From NCBI GenBank assembly GCA_944389515.1, contig CALXMQ010000005.1, positions 19,742-83,741 of the forward strand: a stretch of 64,000 nucleotides of DNA, written 5' to 3'. A program made the translations under genes and the position numbers. The notes beneath the pieces are model-generated. The model made no database searches. It saw only the letters and a list, made by a program, of their open reading frames with translations, and was not told the DNA's origin. The DNA is from an uncultured Alphaproteobacteria bacterium (GTDB lineage Bacteria; Pseudomonadota; Alphaproteobacteria; Rs-D84). Below are positions 17,434 to 27,151 of the stretch, in pieces; the stretch's first letter is position 1; each line of letters opens with the position of its first letter.

Positions 17434-19272
17434 ATGGTTATGAAAATAAGAAACATTGCAATTATCGCACACGTCGACCACGGAAAAACAACATTGGTTG
17501 ACAACATGTTAAAACAATCTGGTACTTTTCGTGCAAATGAAAAGGTTGCCGAACGCGTCATGGACAGTGGCGATATAGAACGCGAACGTGGCATTACAAT
17601 TTCTGCCAAACCAACATCTATTCAATGGAACGATTACAAGATAAATATCGTAGACACCCCAGGTCACGCAGATTTTGGTGGCGAAGTAGAACGTATTTTA
17701 TCCATGGTTGATGGTGTTGTTTTGTTGGTTGACGCCGCCGAAGGTCCACTGCCCCAAACAAAATTTGTGTTATCCAAGGCATTAAAACTGGGGCTGCGCC
17801 CGATTGTTTGCATAAACAAGGTTGATCGTGCTGATGCGCGCCCAGACGAAGTATTGACCGAAACATTTGATTTATTTGATAAATTGGGGGCGACCGATTC
17901 GCAACTGGATTTCCCATACCTGTATGCATGCGGTCGTGATGGATGGGCCGTGCGTGATTTGAACGATGCACACCAAGATTTAACCCCACTGTTTCAACTG
18001 ATTATTGACCATGTACCGGCACCTGATTGTAATGGCACCCGTTGCCAGATTGATGCGCCATTTTCTATGTTGGCCACAACATTAGAAGCGGACCCATACG
18101 TTGGTCGAATACTGACGGGCAAAATCGAATCGGGCACCGTACGTGTTGGCCAAACTGTCAAGGCGATAAACATGAACGGTGAATTGGTTGAAAATGCAAA
18201 AATTACAAAAATTATCGAACATCGCGGCATTGAAAAAGTATCTTTGGAATCTGCATCGGCCGGCGATATTGTTGTTGTTGCTGGTTTTTCACGTGCAACT
18301 GTTGCTGATACATTATGCGCCCCCGAAGTAACAGAACCAATTCCTGCGATGCCGATTGACCCACCGACATTGACCATGACATTTTTTGTGAACACGTCGC
18401 CATTGGCTGGGAAATCTGGTAAAAAATTGACATCGCGTATGATTGGCGAACGACTGTTCAAAGAAGCAGAAACAAACATTGCCCTGCGCGTCACGCAAAG
18501 TGCGAACAAAGAATCATTTGAAGTATCTGGTCGCGGTGAATTGCAACTGGGGATTTTGATTGAAACAATGCGCCGCGAAGGCTTTGAACTTAGTGTATCG
18601 CGCCCACGCGTTGTAATGCAAGATGGCGAAAACGGTGAAAAACTGGAACCAATCGAAGAAGTTGTTATCGATGTTGATGATGAATTTTCTGGCGTTGTTA
18701 TCGAAAAAATGACAAAACGCAAGGCAACAATCACAGAAATGAAATCATCTGGCAATGGTAAAACACGCATTGTGTTTTCTGCACCATCACGCGGACTGAT
18801 TGGATATTTATCAGAATTTCGCACTGACACGCGCGGCACCGGTGTAATGAATCGTGTATTTTCTGGATATGAACCATATCGTGGCCCTATTTCACAATAT
18901 CGCCCAGGTGTTTTGGTATCAATGGAAAACGGAATTACAACGACATATGCCCTGCATAATTTAGAACCACGCGGCGTATTATTTGTTGGTCCCCAGACCG
19001 AGGTTTATTCTGGTATGATTATCGGTGAACACAGCAAAGAAAATGATTTAGAGGTAAATCCAGTACGTGGCAAAGAACTGACCAATGTGCGTTCTGTCAC
19101 TGCGGACGAAAAATTATTCTTGGCGCCGCCACGTAAAATATCATTAGAAGAAGCACTGTCATACATCCAAGATGACGAGTTGGTCGAAGTAACCCCTGCA
19201 ACAATTCGTCTGCGCAAAAAAGAATTGGACAGTAACATCAGAAAGAAAACACGTAAAAACGTTGAAGCATAA
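17434..19272 (+). CDS. typA: Ribosome-associated GTPase TypA/BipA
   Basis: TypA is an EF-G-like GTPase that binds the 70S ribosome and helps 50S assembly, often under stress. The 612 residues include all G motifs: AHVDHGKTTL (G1), RGITI (G2), DTPGHADF (G3) and NKVD (G4). Domains II, III and V follow, then the BipA-specific C-terminal domain (GVLFVGPQTEVYSGMIIGEH, with the ribosome-contacting K/R-rich end). Its last codons overlap the start of the first glycan gene by 11 bases. Confidence 0.97.
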   Translation: MVMKIRNIAIIAHVDHGKTTLVDNMLKQSGTFRANEKVAERVMDSGDIERERGITISAKPTSIQWNDYKINIVDTPGHADFGGEVERILSMVDGVVLLVDAAEGPLPQTKFVLSKALKLGLRPIVCINKVDRADARPDEVLTETFDLFDKLGATDSQLDFPYLYACGRDGWAVRDLNDAHQDLTPLFQLIIDHVPAPDCNGTRCQIDAPFSMLATTLEADPYVGRILTGKIESGTVRVGQTVKAINMNGELVENAKITKIIEHRGIEKVSLESASAGDIVVVAGFSRATVADTLCAPEVTEPIPAMPIDPPTLTMTFFVNTSPLAGKSGKKLTSRMIGERLFKEAETNIALRVTQSANKESFEVSGRGELQLGILIETMRREGFELSVSRPRVVMQDGENGEKLEPIEEVVIDVDDEFSGVVIEKMTKRKATITEMKSSGNGKTRIVFSAPSRGLIGYLSEFRTDTRGTGVMNRVFSGYEPYRGPISQYRPGVLVSMENGITTTYALHNLEPRGVLFVGPQTEVYSGMIIGEHSKENDLEVNPVRGKELTNVRSVTADEKLFLAPPRKISLEEALSYIQDDELVEVTPATIRLRKKELDSNIRKKTRKNVEA

Positions 19273-20110
19273 ACGTCTGTTTTTAATCGCCGGATATAAT
19301 TCGCATAACAAAATTGATGCGGCTTTGGTTTTCATGCTGCAACAATTATCTGAATCCGGCGATATTATTTTTGTTATGGATAATGATACAGATAAAACAG
19401 AACTAGAAAAAATTTCACCGTATGTTTTATATGCTGATGCGCATCGTCATAACGAATATGATTTTGGTTCATATAAACGTGCATACATGTATGCACGCAA
19501 CGCGTGCATGTTGGAACATTATGAATTTGTGTATTTAATAAATGATTCTGTATATGGGCCATTGTATCCGATTGAAAAATATTTTGAACAAATGGAATCG
19601 TTTAATACACCTGCATTTGGATTGGTAAAAAATCCGCATAATTCACATCCGCATATTCAATCATGGTTTATTGGCATGCGCCCATCTGTATTTTTATCTG
19701 ATTGGTTTAATGAATTTATAACATCAATAAAACACCAACCAGACAAAGGCGCCATCACATATATGTATGAACAAGGATTTACACGTCTACTAAACCGCCA
19801 ACATATAAATTGGCAATGCATGTTTTCTGCATCTGGGCGCAGTATTTATAACAATGTAAAAAAATTATATAAATCTGGATTACCATTTTTGAAAAAGGTG
19901 GCCTTTACCCGACACAATGGTCGATTGGGGCGACAAATATTATATATACTAAATCATATCAATGCTGACGCACGTAATTCTATTCTGGCGTCCGCATCTG
20001 ATTTATATGGCGACCAATATATCAACTGGCTTTTAACAAAAAATCCAGTTAAAATAATATTCAGAAATATAAAATATTTTCTTCAAAAAATATGCAAGCA
20101 AAAACAATGA
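19262..20110 (+). CDS. Rhamnan-synthesis-F-like glycosyltransferase-type protein
   Basis: The 282-residue protein opens with KRLFLIAGYNSHNKIDAALVFML. It has VYLINDSVYGPL and QSWFIGMRP..F, blocks seen in the RgpF/rhamnan synthesis F family that acts in rhamnose-rich polysaccharide and O-antigen assembly. The only start that covers the conserved N-terminus is TTG at 19262, inside the end of typA, without a clear ribosome site; it may rely on coupled translation. It ends in an ATGA overlap with the next gene. Confidence 0.7.
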   Translation: MKHKRLFLIAGYNSHNKIDAALVFMLQQLSESGDIIFVMDNDTDKTELEKISPYVLYADAHRHNEYDFGSYKRAYMYARNACMLEHYEFVYLINDSVYGPLYPIEKYFEQMESFNTPAFGLVKNPHNSHPHIQSWFIGMRPSVFLSDWFNEFITSIKHQPDKGAITYMYEQGFTRLLNRQHINWQCMFSASGRSIYNNVKKLYKSGLPFLKKVAFTRHNGRLGRQILYILNHINADARNSILASASDLYGDQYINWLLTKNPVKIIFRNIKYFLQKICKQKQ

Positions 20111-20946
20111 AACCAAAATTGAAAAAAATTGCTGCCATTACAATGGCACGAAATGATGAATTTTTCTTGCGCCGTTGGATAAAATATTACGGTGACGAAA
20201 TTGGTTCAGAAAATCTGTACATATACCTGGATGGCACAGACCAAGTTATCCCAAAAAACGCAGGTGCCGCAAACATAAAAAAATTACATCATCGCGATAT
20301 GCCACGCGCAGTGGGCGACAAATACAGAATCGGATTGATGAACGATTTGGCACGCGAATTACTGAAAACATATGACATTGTGATTGGTTGTGACTGTGAT
20401 GAATTTTTAATTGTTGACCCAAAAACAAATAAATCATTGGCTGAATATTTATCTGAAATCAAGATAAAAAATACAGTATCTGGCTTGGGGCTGGATGTCG
20501 GACAAAATATGAAAACCGAATCAGTCTTAGACATGCGGGCACCAATTTTATCACAACGCCAATATGCATTACTGTCCACCCGTTATACAAAACCAGTTGT
20601 AAAAAACACCCCCCTGGATTGGGGCAGCGGATTCCACAGCATATCCGGTCACAATTTTCATATTGATAAAAATTTATACCTGTTGCATTTTGGCGCAGTT
20701 GACATGCAAATGCTGGAACACAAGGCTGCATCACGTGGCGCCGATTGGTTGGCACACCTGCGCAGACGTGGCAACGGCACGATTGATGCGGTAACAAAAC
20801 ATCGCGCACATGGGGAACGATGGATGAAATACGCCCGTATCATGCAAACATTTGCACGCCCAATATACGCATTGGATAAACCTGGGATGTTTGGATTAAA
20901 ACGTGTTGTAAAAATTCCCACACGTTTCAAAAAATCAAACGTGTGA
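20107..20946 (+). CDS. Glycosyltransferase, family 2-like (PF13704 type)
   Basis: The protein begins AAITMARNDEFFLRRWIKYY, the hallmark of the Glyco_tranf_2_4 group, and carries a DxD-like nucleotide-sugar site in IVIGCDCDEFLIV. A conserved His-rich core follows (SGFHSISGHNFHI). It probably adds a sugar to a surface polysaccharide; donor and acceptor are unknown. The ATG at 20107 overlaps the stop of the previous gene (ATGA); an in-frame ATG at 20092 is an alternative. Its 3' end overlaps the convergent glycosyltransferase gene by 12 bp. Confidence 0.78.
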   Translation: MKPKLKKIAAITMARNDEFFLRRWIKYYGDEIGSENLYIYLDGTDQVIPKNAGAANIKKLHHRDMPRAVGDKYRIGLMNDLARELLKTYDIVIGCDCDEFLIVDPKTNKSLAEYLSEIKIKNTVSGLGLDVGQNMKTESVLDMRAPILSQRQYALLSTRYTKPVVKNTPLDWGSGFHSISGHNFHIDKNLYLLHFGAVDMQMLEHKAASRGADWLAHLRRRGNGTIDAVTKHRAHGERWMKYARIMQTFARPIYALDKPGMFGLKRVVKIPTRFKKSNV

Positions 20947-22077
20947 TTTTAACAATTCAACAATTTGTTCAGAAATTAAATCCGCATCAAAACGATGTAA
21001 TCCATTACGCGCAATTTTTTTCATCTTTTTTATATCGATATTGCCATTAAACACATCAGACATACATTTGGCCAATTCATCAATATCCCCAGGCTTGAAT
21101 AACAATCCACCTGCCCCATCATACAAAATTTCACGTGGCCCGTTTTTACAATCCGAAGAAATATTCAACGTTCCCACCGCCGCAGATTCTGTCAAAACGA
21201 TTGCAAAACCTTCGCTGTAACTGGATAAAATATTTGCCATTGCGCCACGCATATATCCAAAAGGATTTGATAACGCGCCAGTAAACACAATATTTTTTGC
21301 GGCACTCAACGAATTTGCTAAATCTTCATACCGATTACGGAAACTGCCATCACCAACAATAAACAATCGTACATCTGGTCTGTTGTTTTTATTCCAAAAC
21401 ACATCAAACGCACGCAGCAGCGTTGAAATATCTTTATCTGCATACAATCGTGACACACATACAAAATATTTTCCACGCGGCCGCACCGCCACCGCGGATT
21501 GCGCAGTCACACGTTTCAAATCAATCGGATTATATACCCGAATAATTTTATCAGCATATTTTGGATACAACCGCTTAAATTCATCAACGAATCCGTCCGT
21601 CAATGCAACCAACGTATTATAATCATCCATATACCGGATATAATTCCCAGATATAAAACTGTTGATAGAAGAATGCCACCAAACAATTTTTGGCTGTGAT
21701 ATTTTTTTGAATTCTGAATGAAATTCAAAATTATAATAATCTACGAAAATATCTATATCACCGGCACCACGCACCCGATTACATTTACGCAGCCACCACC
21801 GATATACGTCGCGACACGCATGCTGAATTATACGCAACAAAAAGAAATGCGACAAATCAGTTCCCAACCACCGCGATGGATATAATGCGAATACTTTTAC
21901 CGCCGGATGTTCATCAAACCACTTTTTATATAACGGTTCTTTGATAACAGCATACGTTATAACAAATATTTCAAATAAATTTGTTTTTAACAACGCATCC
22001 ATTGTGCGAATCATCACAGATTCCACACCACCGATTCGCATATCACGAACACAAAATGCAATTTTAATTTTTTTCAT
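20935..22077 (-). CDS. Glycosyltransferase, GT4 type
   Basis: This 380-residue protein has the GT-B fold pattern of family 4: an N-terminal GG motif (RDMRIGGVESVMIRTMDAL), and in the C-terminal half YFVCVSRLYADKDISTLLRAF, FIVGDGSFR and the retaining-enzyme motif EGFAIVLTESAAVG with the paired Glu residues. The substrate is unknown. Its start overlaps the stop of the upstream GT2 gene by 14 bp, so the three minus-strand glycosyltransferase genes form an operon. Confidence 0.88.
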   Translation of the reverse strand: MKKIKIAFCVRDMRIGGVESVMIRTMDALLKTNLFEIFVITYAVIKEPLYKKWFDEHPAVKVFALYPSRWLGTDLSHFFLLRIIQHACRDVYRWWLRKCNRVRGAGDIDIFVDYYNFEFHSEFKKISQPKIVWWHSSINSFISGNYIRYMDDYNTLVALTDGFVDEFKRLYPKYADKIIRVYNPIDLKRVTAQSAVAVRPRGKYFVCVSRLYADKDISTLLRAFDVFWNKNNRPDVRLFIVGDGSFRNRYEDLANSLSAAKNIVFTGALSNPFGYMRGAMANILSSYSEGFAIVLTESAAVGTLNISSDCKNGPREILYDGAGGLLFKPGDIDELAKCMSDVFNGNIDIKKMKKIARNGLHRFDADLISEQIVELLKSHV

Positions 22078-23098
22078 TTTTGCATGTTTTTATAAACTGA
22101 CAGATTTTGCAACGCAACCGCCGCGCCCAACGTGTTGGCGGTGTATCCAGCGCACCAATTTTTTCTAAATCAATAAATCGTGCACGTGCCGCATCCATAT
22201 CCGCCCGATTATCCATATATTTTATTTTACGGAAAGCCCACTTGATAAAATACCACTTAAAGTTTCGTTCCCACATACGCATTTGATAATCATTTGCATC
22301 TTTTTTATATCGATTATACGCATCTGTTATTCCGTCACACAAACTGTGCAATATGCGCAACTGCTTTGCCGACAACACAATTCCACCAAAATTCGGTATA
22401 TAGAAATACAACGGCAACGGTGCAATCGTCACCCGTGGATTTTTCAGCATTATTGCCGACCACCATGGAAAATCTTCAAATAAAATCCCCTTGATAAAAG
22501 GCGTATCCGCAATCAGTTCACGCCGATACAGATTTTTCCAGACCTGGCAATGTTTAATCAACCATTTACGTTTTGGGTTAAATGCATTATGTGCCCGTTC
22601 TGTTGCATATGCATAAACATCATCTGTCACCAATGTTTTTATTGCCGCTGGTTGATAACGCTTGTGCAATCGCCCAGGTATAACATTATCAGTATCCATC
22701 CCCAATTTATATCGCACCATCAGTTGCGGTCTGTAAATTCTGTCATAAGTAAAAGATACAATATCAGACCCATCGCGCATTGCCAAAAAATGTGTAATTT
22801 CCATTGTTTGCGGATGAATAAAATCATCACTGTCCAAGAACAAAATAAAATCGCCGCATGCGACCTGCATACCGGCGTTACGTGCATCAGACAATCCGCC
22901 ATTTTTTTTGGTAACAATTTTGAATCGCGAATCACGCGCCGCATATTCTTCTAAAATTGCGGCCGAATTATCAGGACTGCCATCATTTACACATATTGCT
23001 TCCCAATCAGTAAAAGTTTGATTCAACACACTGTCCAAACAGCGCCGCAAATATTTTTCAACATTGTATATTGGAATAATAACAGAAATTGCCGGCAT
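22064..23098 (-). CDS. Glycosyltransferase, GT2 type
   Basis: The first 120 residues are a textbook GT2 domain: ISVIIPIYNVEKYLRRCLDSVLNQTFTDWE, then VNDGSPDNS, GLSDARNAGM and LFLDSDDF, the last holding the DxD metal site. The C-terminal third is helical and basic. The start is placed at 23098 because GGAGG sits properly before this ATG; the ATG four codons upstream would put the Shine-Dalgarno inside the gene. Confidence 0.9.
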   Translation of the reverse strand: MPAISVIIPIYNVEKYLRRCLDSVLNQTFTDWEAICVNDGSPDNSAAILEEYAARDSRFKIVTKKNGGLSDARNAGMQVACGDFILFLDSDDFIHPQTMEITHFLAMRDGSDIVSFTYDRIYRPQLMVRYKLGMDTDNVIPGRLHKRYQPAAIKTLVTDDVYAYATERAHNAFNPKRKWLIKHCQVWKNLYRRELIADTPFIKGILFEDFPWWSAIMLKNPRVTIAPLPLYFYIPNFGGIVLSAKQLRILHSLCDGITDAYNRYKKDANDYQMRMWERNFKWYFIKWAFRKIKYMDNRADMDAARARFIDLEKIGALDTPPTRWARRLRCKICQFIKTCKNEKN

Positions 23099-23114
23099 AC
23101 ACACCTCCATATAC

Positions 23115-24023
23115 TTACTTTTTATACATTTTATTTATCATAACATCTGCAAAACTGCCTGGGATTGGATTTTTTGCATGGGCATATGTTGTCTTTTGGA
23201 AAAAAGCGCCCGATGTTACAGCATCAAAAGTTTTCTGGTCAAATGGTTTATTTGCATAATTCCACCATAACGCATGCGTCGGATCTTGATCAATATGCGG
23301 CATTTCTGCAAAATATTTTTTAGCACGCGCATCGTTCAAAACCAAAGTCTTGAATAATAATTGATGCATAAAGTAATCAAAGCTGTGGTTTTCATGAATC
23401 CAGTAATCCAAAATCATTGCACGCCATGCATCTAATAAATACGCGCCGCGCCGCGCCCGGATAAAGCAATTTTGCATAAAACTGTATGGACTGCCTACTT
23501 TTTGTCCGGCCATATAAACAAAGAAATCTTGTTCAATAATCCAATCTGGGATTGGTGCTGTGGCAAATCCGGTTGAATCCAACCAAATTCCACCATGTTC
23601 ATATAATAATTCCACCCGACAAATATCTGCAAAATGTGCATTTTTTATTTTTCCTGCTGCACGCTTTTTCCAAATAATATCAGGCAAAGTTATGTATTCA
23701 CGCAAAGAATTTTCGTCCAATACAACTAATTCTTGTTTACAGTTCTTTCGCACACTGCGAAAACATGCCTGAACCAGCGGCGGCGCGTTATCTTCGCCTT
23801 GCAACCAAATTGTCCAGATTTTTTCATGCTTGTCATCACGCACCACCGGGCGTTCCACCACCGCCGCTGCGGCCGGCAAATACCGTTGAAAATACCATGG
23901 AATTGCATCCGACAACACGTCACTGCGTACTGCACGCCGTGTTTCCCTGTCACGCCAAAACCAGTTCAGTATATGCCCACGAATTATTATATCTGATAAA
24001 GCACAAAATCTGGCCAATCCCAT
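23115..24023 (-). CDS. Capsular polysaccharide synthesis-type glycosyltransferase
   Basis: About residues 65-190 match the capsular polysaccharide/GT32-like group: KIWTIWLQGEDNAPPLVQACFRSV, HFADICRVELLYEHGGIWLDSTGF, with the metal-binding DxD-like element in the last part, and PYSFMQNCFIRARRG. It likely transfers a sugar in the cytosol to a lipid-linked glycan. Starting at 24023 is preferred: GGGG precedes it and it avoids a 50-bp overlap with recA. It is the first gene of the minus-strand glycan operon. Confidence 0.8.
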   Translation of the reverse strand: MGLARFCALSDIIIRGHILNWFWRDRETRRAVRSDVLSDAIPWYFQRYLPAAAAVVERPVVRDDKHEKIWTIWLQGEDNAPPLVQACFRSVRKNCKQELVVLDENSLREYITLPDIIWKKRAAGKIKNAHFADICRVELLYEHGGIWLDSTGFATAPIPDWIIEQDFFVYMAGQKVGSPYSFMQNCFIRARRGAYLLDAWRAMILDYWIHENHSFDYFMHQLLFKTLVLNDARAKKYFAEMPHIDQDPTHALWWNYANKPFDQKTFDAVTSGAFFQKTTYAHAKNPIPGSFADVMINKMYKK

Positions 24024-24033
24024 ATTTATCCCC

Positions 24034-25128
24034 CTATTCCATATCAACTGGCGCCGCATCTGGGATACCAACATCATCGTCATCAGACGGCCCAGTCGTC
24101 ATTTCTTCGGCAATACCATTTGCACGCGCCATAATTTTATCTTGCAATTCTTGTTGAACATCTGGATGTTCACGCAACCATTGACGTGCGTTGTTTTCAC
24201 CCTGGCCCATACGTTCATTATTATAAGAATAGAAACTGCCAGCTTTTTCAATCAAATCGTATTTTACCCCCATATCCAAAATTTCACTGATACGGGAAAT
24301 ACCTTCGCCATACATAATTTTGAAATCAACAGTGCGGAACGGTGGTGCCACCTTGTTTTTTACAACTTTGACCCTGGTTTCGTTTCCAATAATATTTTCT
24401 TTGTCTTTGATTTGCCCAGTCCGACGAATATCCAACCGCACAGACGCATAGAATTTCAACGCGTTTCCACCAGATGTAGTTTCCGGATTTCCAAACATCA
24501 CGCCAATTTTCATACGAATTTGATTGATAAATATCAACAACGTATTACTGCGTGATACAGACCCAGCCAACTTTTTCAAACTTTGTGACATCAAACGCGC
24601 TGTTGTTCCAACAAAAGAATCACCAATATTTCCTTCTAATTCAGCCTTGGGTACCAATGCCGCGACAGAATCGATAACAACAACATCAACCGCCCCAGAT
24701 TTAATCAGCGTATCTGCAATTTCCAACGCTTGTTCCCCAGAATCAGGCTGCGATATAATAAGATTTGCAACATCAACCCCTAACTTTTTTGCATAACTGG
24801 GATCCAATGCATTTTCTGCATCAATATACGCACACGTGCCACCTTTTTTTTGTGCTTCGGCCACCGCATGTAACGCCAATGTGGTTTTACCACTGCTTTC
24901 TGGGCCATAAATTTCAACGATACGCCCACGCGGATATCCACCAATCCCCAGCGCAATATCCAACCCCAATGATCCAGACGAAATCGCTTCTATATTTTGT
25001 TGCGACCCATCACCCATTTTCATAATTGCTTCTTTGCCGAATTGCTTTTGAATTTGTGCCAACGCAGATTCCAACGCCGGATTTTTTGCCGGTGCTGATA
25101 CTTCTTTTGCTACTTCTTTTTTTGCCAT
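24034..25128 (-). CDS. recA: Recombinase RecA
   Basis: RecA forms filaments on single-stranded DNA for strand exchange and SOS signalling. The 364-residue protein has Walker A (GPESSGKTT), Walker B ([14 protein letters not shown]), the L1/L2 loops with [27 protein letters not shown], and an acidic C-terminal tail ([10 protein letters not shown]). The start MAKKEVAKE at 25128 has GGGGAAG upstream. It lies 10 bp before the glycan operon on the same strand, so the glycan genes may be co-transcribed with recA. Confidence 0.98.
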   Translation of the reverse strand: MAKKEVAKEVSAPAKNPALESALAQIQKQFGKEAIMKMGDGSQQNIEAISSGSLGLDIALGIGGYPRGRIVEIYGPESSGKTTLALHAVAEAQKKGGTCAYIDAENALDPSYAKKLGVDVANLIISQPDSGEQALEIADTLIKSGAVDVVVIDSVAALVPKAELEGNIGDSFVGTTARLMSQSLKKLAGSVSRSNTLLIFINQIRMKIGVMFGNPETTSGGNALKFYASVRLDIRRTGQIKDKENIIGNETRVKVVKNKVAPPFRTVDFKIMYGEGISRISEILDMGVKYDLIEKAGSFYSYNNERMGQGENNARQWLREHPDVQQELQDKIMARANGIAEEMTTGPSDDDDVGIPDAAPVDME

Positions 25129-25215
25129 AAAACTTCCCCTTTTCTTATCAGGCAAATGATACAAATTATTTATGCCATACGCAATGAAAATAAGCCCCAT
25201 CTGCGCACGACAAAA

Positions 25216-26409
25216 TTACTTTTTGGCAACCACCAACATTGCCGAAATTGCACCGATTACCGCCGTAACAACCCATACCGCAGACGTACCACCAAACATG
25301 GTAATACACGCCGCCCCTAAAATAGGTGCAATAACATTTGGTAAATTTACACTGGTACGAAACACACCATAAAATTTAGTTTGCTCTGTCCGCGTTGCAC
25401 GGTCAAAAAACATTAAATCATGCACAGATTCCATCAACGCCCCAGACACTTGCCATGCAACAAATATCGCCAACAACGGAAAACCTGTTACAAACGTCGC
25501 CAGCCCAGACAATATTGCAAACGAAGAAAAACCAATCAGCAACCATTTCTCTTTGCCGTATTTACGTACTAACTTTGCCATCATATCAGACAATATTAAA
25601 TAAGGCACAATACCCAACGTCAAAACCCATCCTAACGCATCTTTGGAAAAACCATTTTCAATAACAACAATCGGTACATATAAATATCGCATCGCACGCA
25701 ACGAATAATATCCAAAATTCACTGCATACGCACGTGGCATACCCGGCCGCCGGAAAAAAGCAACTGCATTTTTGAACAATGCCCGAAACGTTTTACGTGG
25801 GTTCACAGGTTTTATTTTTTTATCTTCTTGAACAATACGGAAAAACTTGAACGCCATCCAACCTGCAAAATATATCAATGCAGACGCAAAGAACGCCGCC
25901 CTGTTATTAAATTGATTGGCGATTGCAACCGCAATCGTTGGTGCAAACAACGCCCCCACGTTCATCCACAAATGATATCGCGAATTTAATTTCGCCATAC
26001 CAATTTTGCCAGAAAAATCAGACATAAATAATGGTATCAACACCCCAACCAATGTAATCGCAATACCAGTGGTATAATCCAAAATAACAAACGTACTGGG
26101 GCGTATAGAAAAACTCATCATCGCATAACACGCCGCCAACATCAGCATTGCGAAATAAAACACGCGCACTTTGGAAAACCGGCGAAATATTTCATTTGCA
26201 AATAATCCAACAACCATACAGAACGCGGCATAAATCGCGACATAAATACCAACCACTGCGGAATTTGCAAAAATTTCCATTAAAACCAGTGAATAAACCG
26301 CATTATAAATACCGTCTGCAAACCCAGTAAATAATCCCAGATTTGCAAACGAAAAACCACTGACCCCACTTTTAACAGAAATATATTTATCCTGCGCCAT
26401 ATCGACCAT
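25216..26409 (-). CDS. Major facilitator superfamily transporter
   Basis: The 397 residues form about twelve hydrophobic helices in two halves split by a basic cytosolic loop (about 195-220: VQEDKKIKPVNPRKTFRALF). This is typical of an MFS carrier. The loop between helices 2 and 3 (NEIFRRFSKVRV) fits the degenerate MFS motif A. The substrate cannot be inferred. A second ATG nine bases downstream (MAQDKY) is an equally good start. Confidence 0.82.
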   Translation of the reverse strand: MVDMAQDKYISVKSGVSGFSFANLGLFTGFADGIYNAVYSLVLMEIFANSAVVGIYVAIYAAFCMVVGLFANEIFRRFSKVRVFYFAMLMLAACYAMMSFSIRPSTFVILDYTTGIAITLVGVLIPLFMSDFSGKIGMAKLNSRYHLWMNVGALFAPTIAVAIANQFNNRAAFFASALIYFAGWMAFKFFRIVQEDKKIKPVNPRKTFRALFKNAVAFFRRPGMPRAYAVNFGYYSLRAMRYLYVPIVVIENGFSKDALGWVLTLGIVPYLILSDMMAKLVRKYGKEKWLLIGFSSFAILSGLATFVTGFPLLAIFVAWQVSGALMESVHDLMFFDRATRTEQTKFYGVFRTSVNLPNVIAPILGAACITMFGGTSAVWVVTAVIGAISAMLVVAKK

Positions 26410-26461
26410 ATTATATCATAAAAAATTTCCCACTGCCAGTTACCAGCGAACACATTTGCTG

Positions 26462-26489
26462 TTGATTTAATTGTCACCTGTGATAATAT
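26462..26489 (+). promoter_or_regulatory. Promoter of the structured RNA leader
   Basis: An extended -10 element (TG at 26479-26480, GATAAT at 26482-26487) is visible. TTGATT at 26462-26467 could be the -35; with TAATAT (26484-26489) as -10 the spacer is 16 bp. Initiation would be near 26494. Confidence 0.5.
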
Positions 26490-26493
26490 AAAA

Positions 26494-26666
26494 AACGTTG
26501 ATGGGCGTTCCATCAATGGGGTGTAGTAACCTCTCGTGATTGTCAGCGATGACACAAAATATCGCCTCCACTTTCGGGTTGGAGGGTTGTGAATATATTG
26601 AATCAACAACACTATTATCACGATAGTTACTAACCTCCAACCACCTATATTTTCGGTGGTTTTTTC
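26494..26666 (+). ncRNA. Structured RNA / candidate riboregulator upstream of secreted-protein genes
   Basis: The segment folds on paper into a hairpin (TTGATGG/CCATCAA, 26498-26516) and a closing stem from TAGTAAC (26524-26530) with GTTACTA (26626-26632) and TCGTGAT (26534-26540) with ATCACGA (26617-26623). That stem encloses three hairpins: TGTC/GACA (26541-26554), CCTCCA/TGGAGG (26565-26585) and GTTGT/ACAAC (26586-26610). GGTTGGAGG (26577-26585) can instead pair perfectly with CCTCCAACC (26634-26642). That pairing would break one hairpin and take bases from the terminator stem. AACCTCC (26632-26638) is also complementary to the downstream ribosome site. I match no known riboswitch class; a free sRNA is the alternative. 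Confidence 0.6.
26640..26666 (+). terminator. Terminator or attenuator before the gene at 26694
   Basis: ACCACC and GGTGGT form a 6-bp stem with a 9-nt loop, followed by a T6 run. It ends 28 bp before the ATG of the first secreted-protein gene. Full termination here would require read-through or regulation for that gene to be expressed. Confidence 0.75.
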
Positions 26667-26693
26667 ATTCGCAATGAAAAAAGGAGGTTTAGA

Positions 26694-27131
26694 ATGAAAA
26701 AACATTTATTATTTGTCGGCATAATGTGCGCTGTGACCATCACACCGGCCATGGCCGTTACAAAATGCGTCAATCTATCTTCTACTTCAACCACTTGTGC
26801 GGGGAATTTGTCATCATCCACAGGTGCAGATTGGTCGGCAACATGTACCACTAATGGTCAAAGTGTCGATATCAAAGGCGTCGCCGCATGCACTGCGGCA
26901 ACCACTGGCCGCCCACCCGTAACAGGGACAGCAAAAACGACACTCAGTGCTAACTTGGCATCCGGAACTGTTGATTGCTATTGCAAAATGGTCAGTCCTG
27001 CCGTATCCAGATGGATTTTTGCTATTCGTCAAGAAAATTGTGGCAGCACCTGTGCAAAAATGTGTGCAAATGTATTGAGTTATTCTGACCGGGCAATGGC
27101 AAAAACAATGTTCAGCAGCCTTAGTGATTAA
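26694..27131 (+). CDS. Cys-rich small secreted protein
   Basis: A canonical AAGGAGGT precedes this 145-codon gene. The first 21 residues are a signal peptide ending TPAMA. The mature part has many Cys residues, including VDCYCK near 104-107 and NCGSTCAKMCANVLS near 120-130, and is rich in Ser and Thr before that. The spacing suggests disulfide bonds in the periplasm or outside. No known domain recognised. It follows the RNA element above and a second Cys-rich secreted gene 20 bp downstream. Confidence 0.72.
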   Translation: MKKHLLFVGIMCAVTITPAMAVTKCVNLSSTSTTCAGNLSSSTGADWSATCTTNGQSVDIKGVAACTAATTGRPPVTGTAKTTLSANLASGTVDCYCKMVSPAVSRWIFAIRQENCGSTCAKMCANVLSYSDRAMAKTMFSSLSD

Positions 27132-27151
27132 ATAATATAAAAGGATAACCA

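Noticed and set aside
26494..26666. Identity of the structured RNA as 6S RNA, SRP RNA, RNase P or a known riboswitch.
   Set aside because: None of the conserved core motifs I know for these classes is present; only the fold and terminator are clear.
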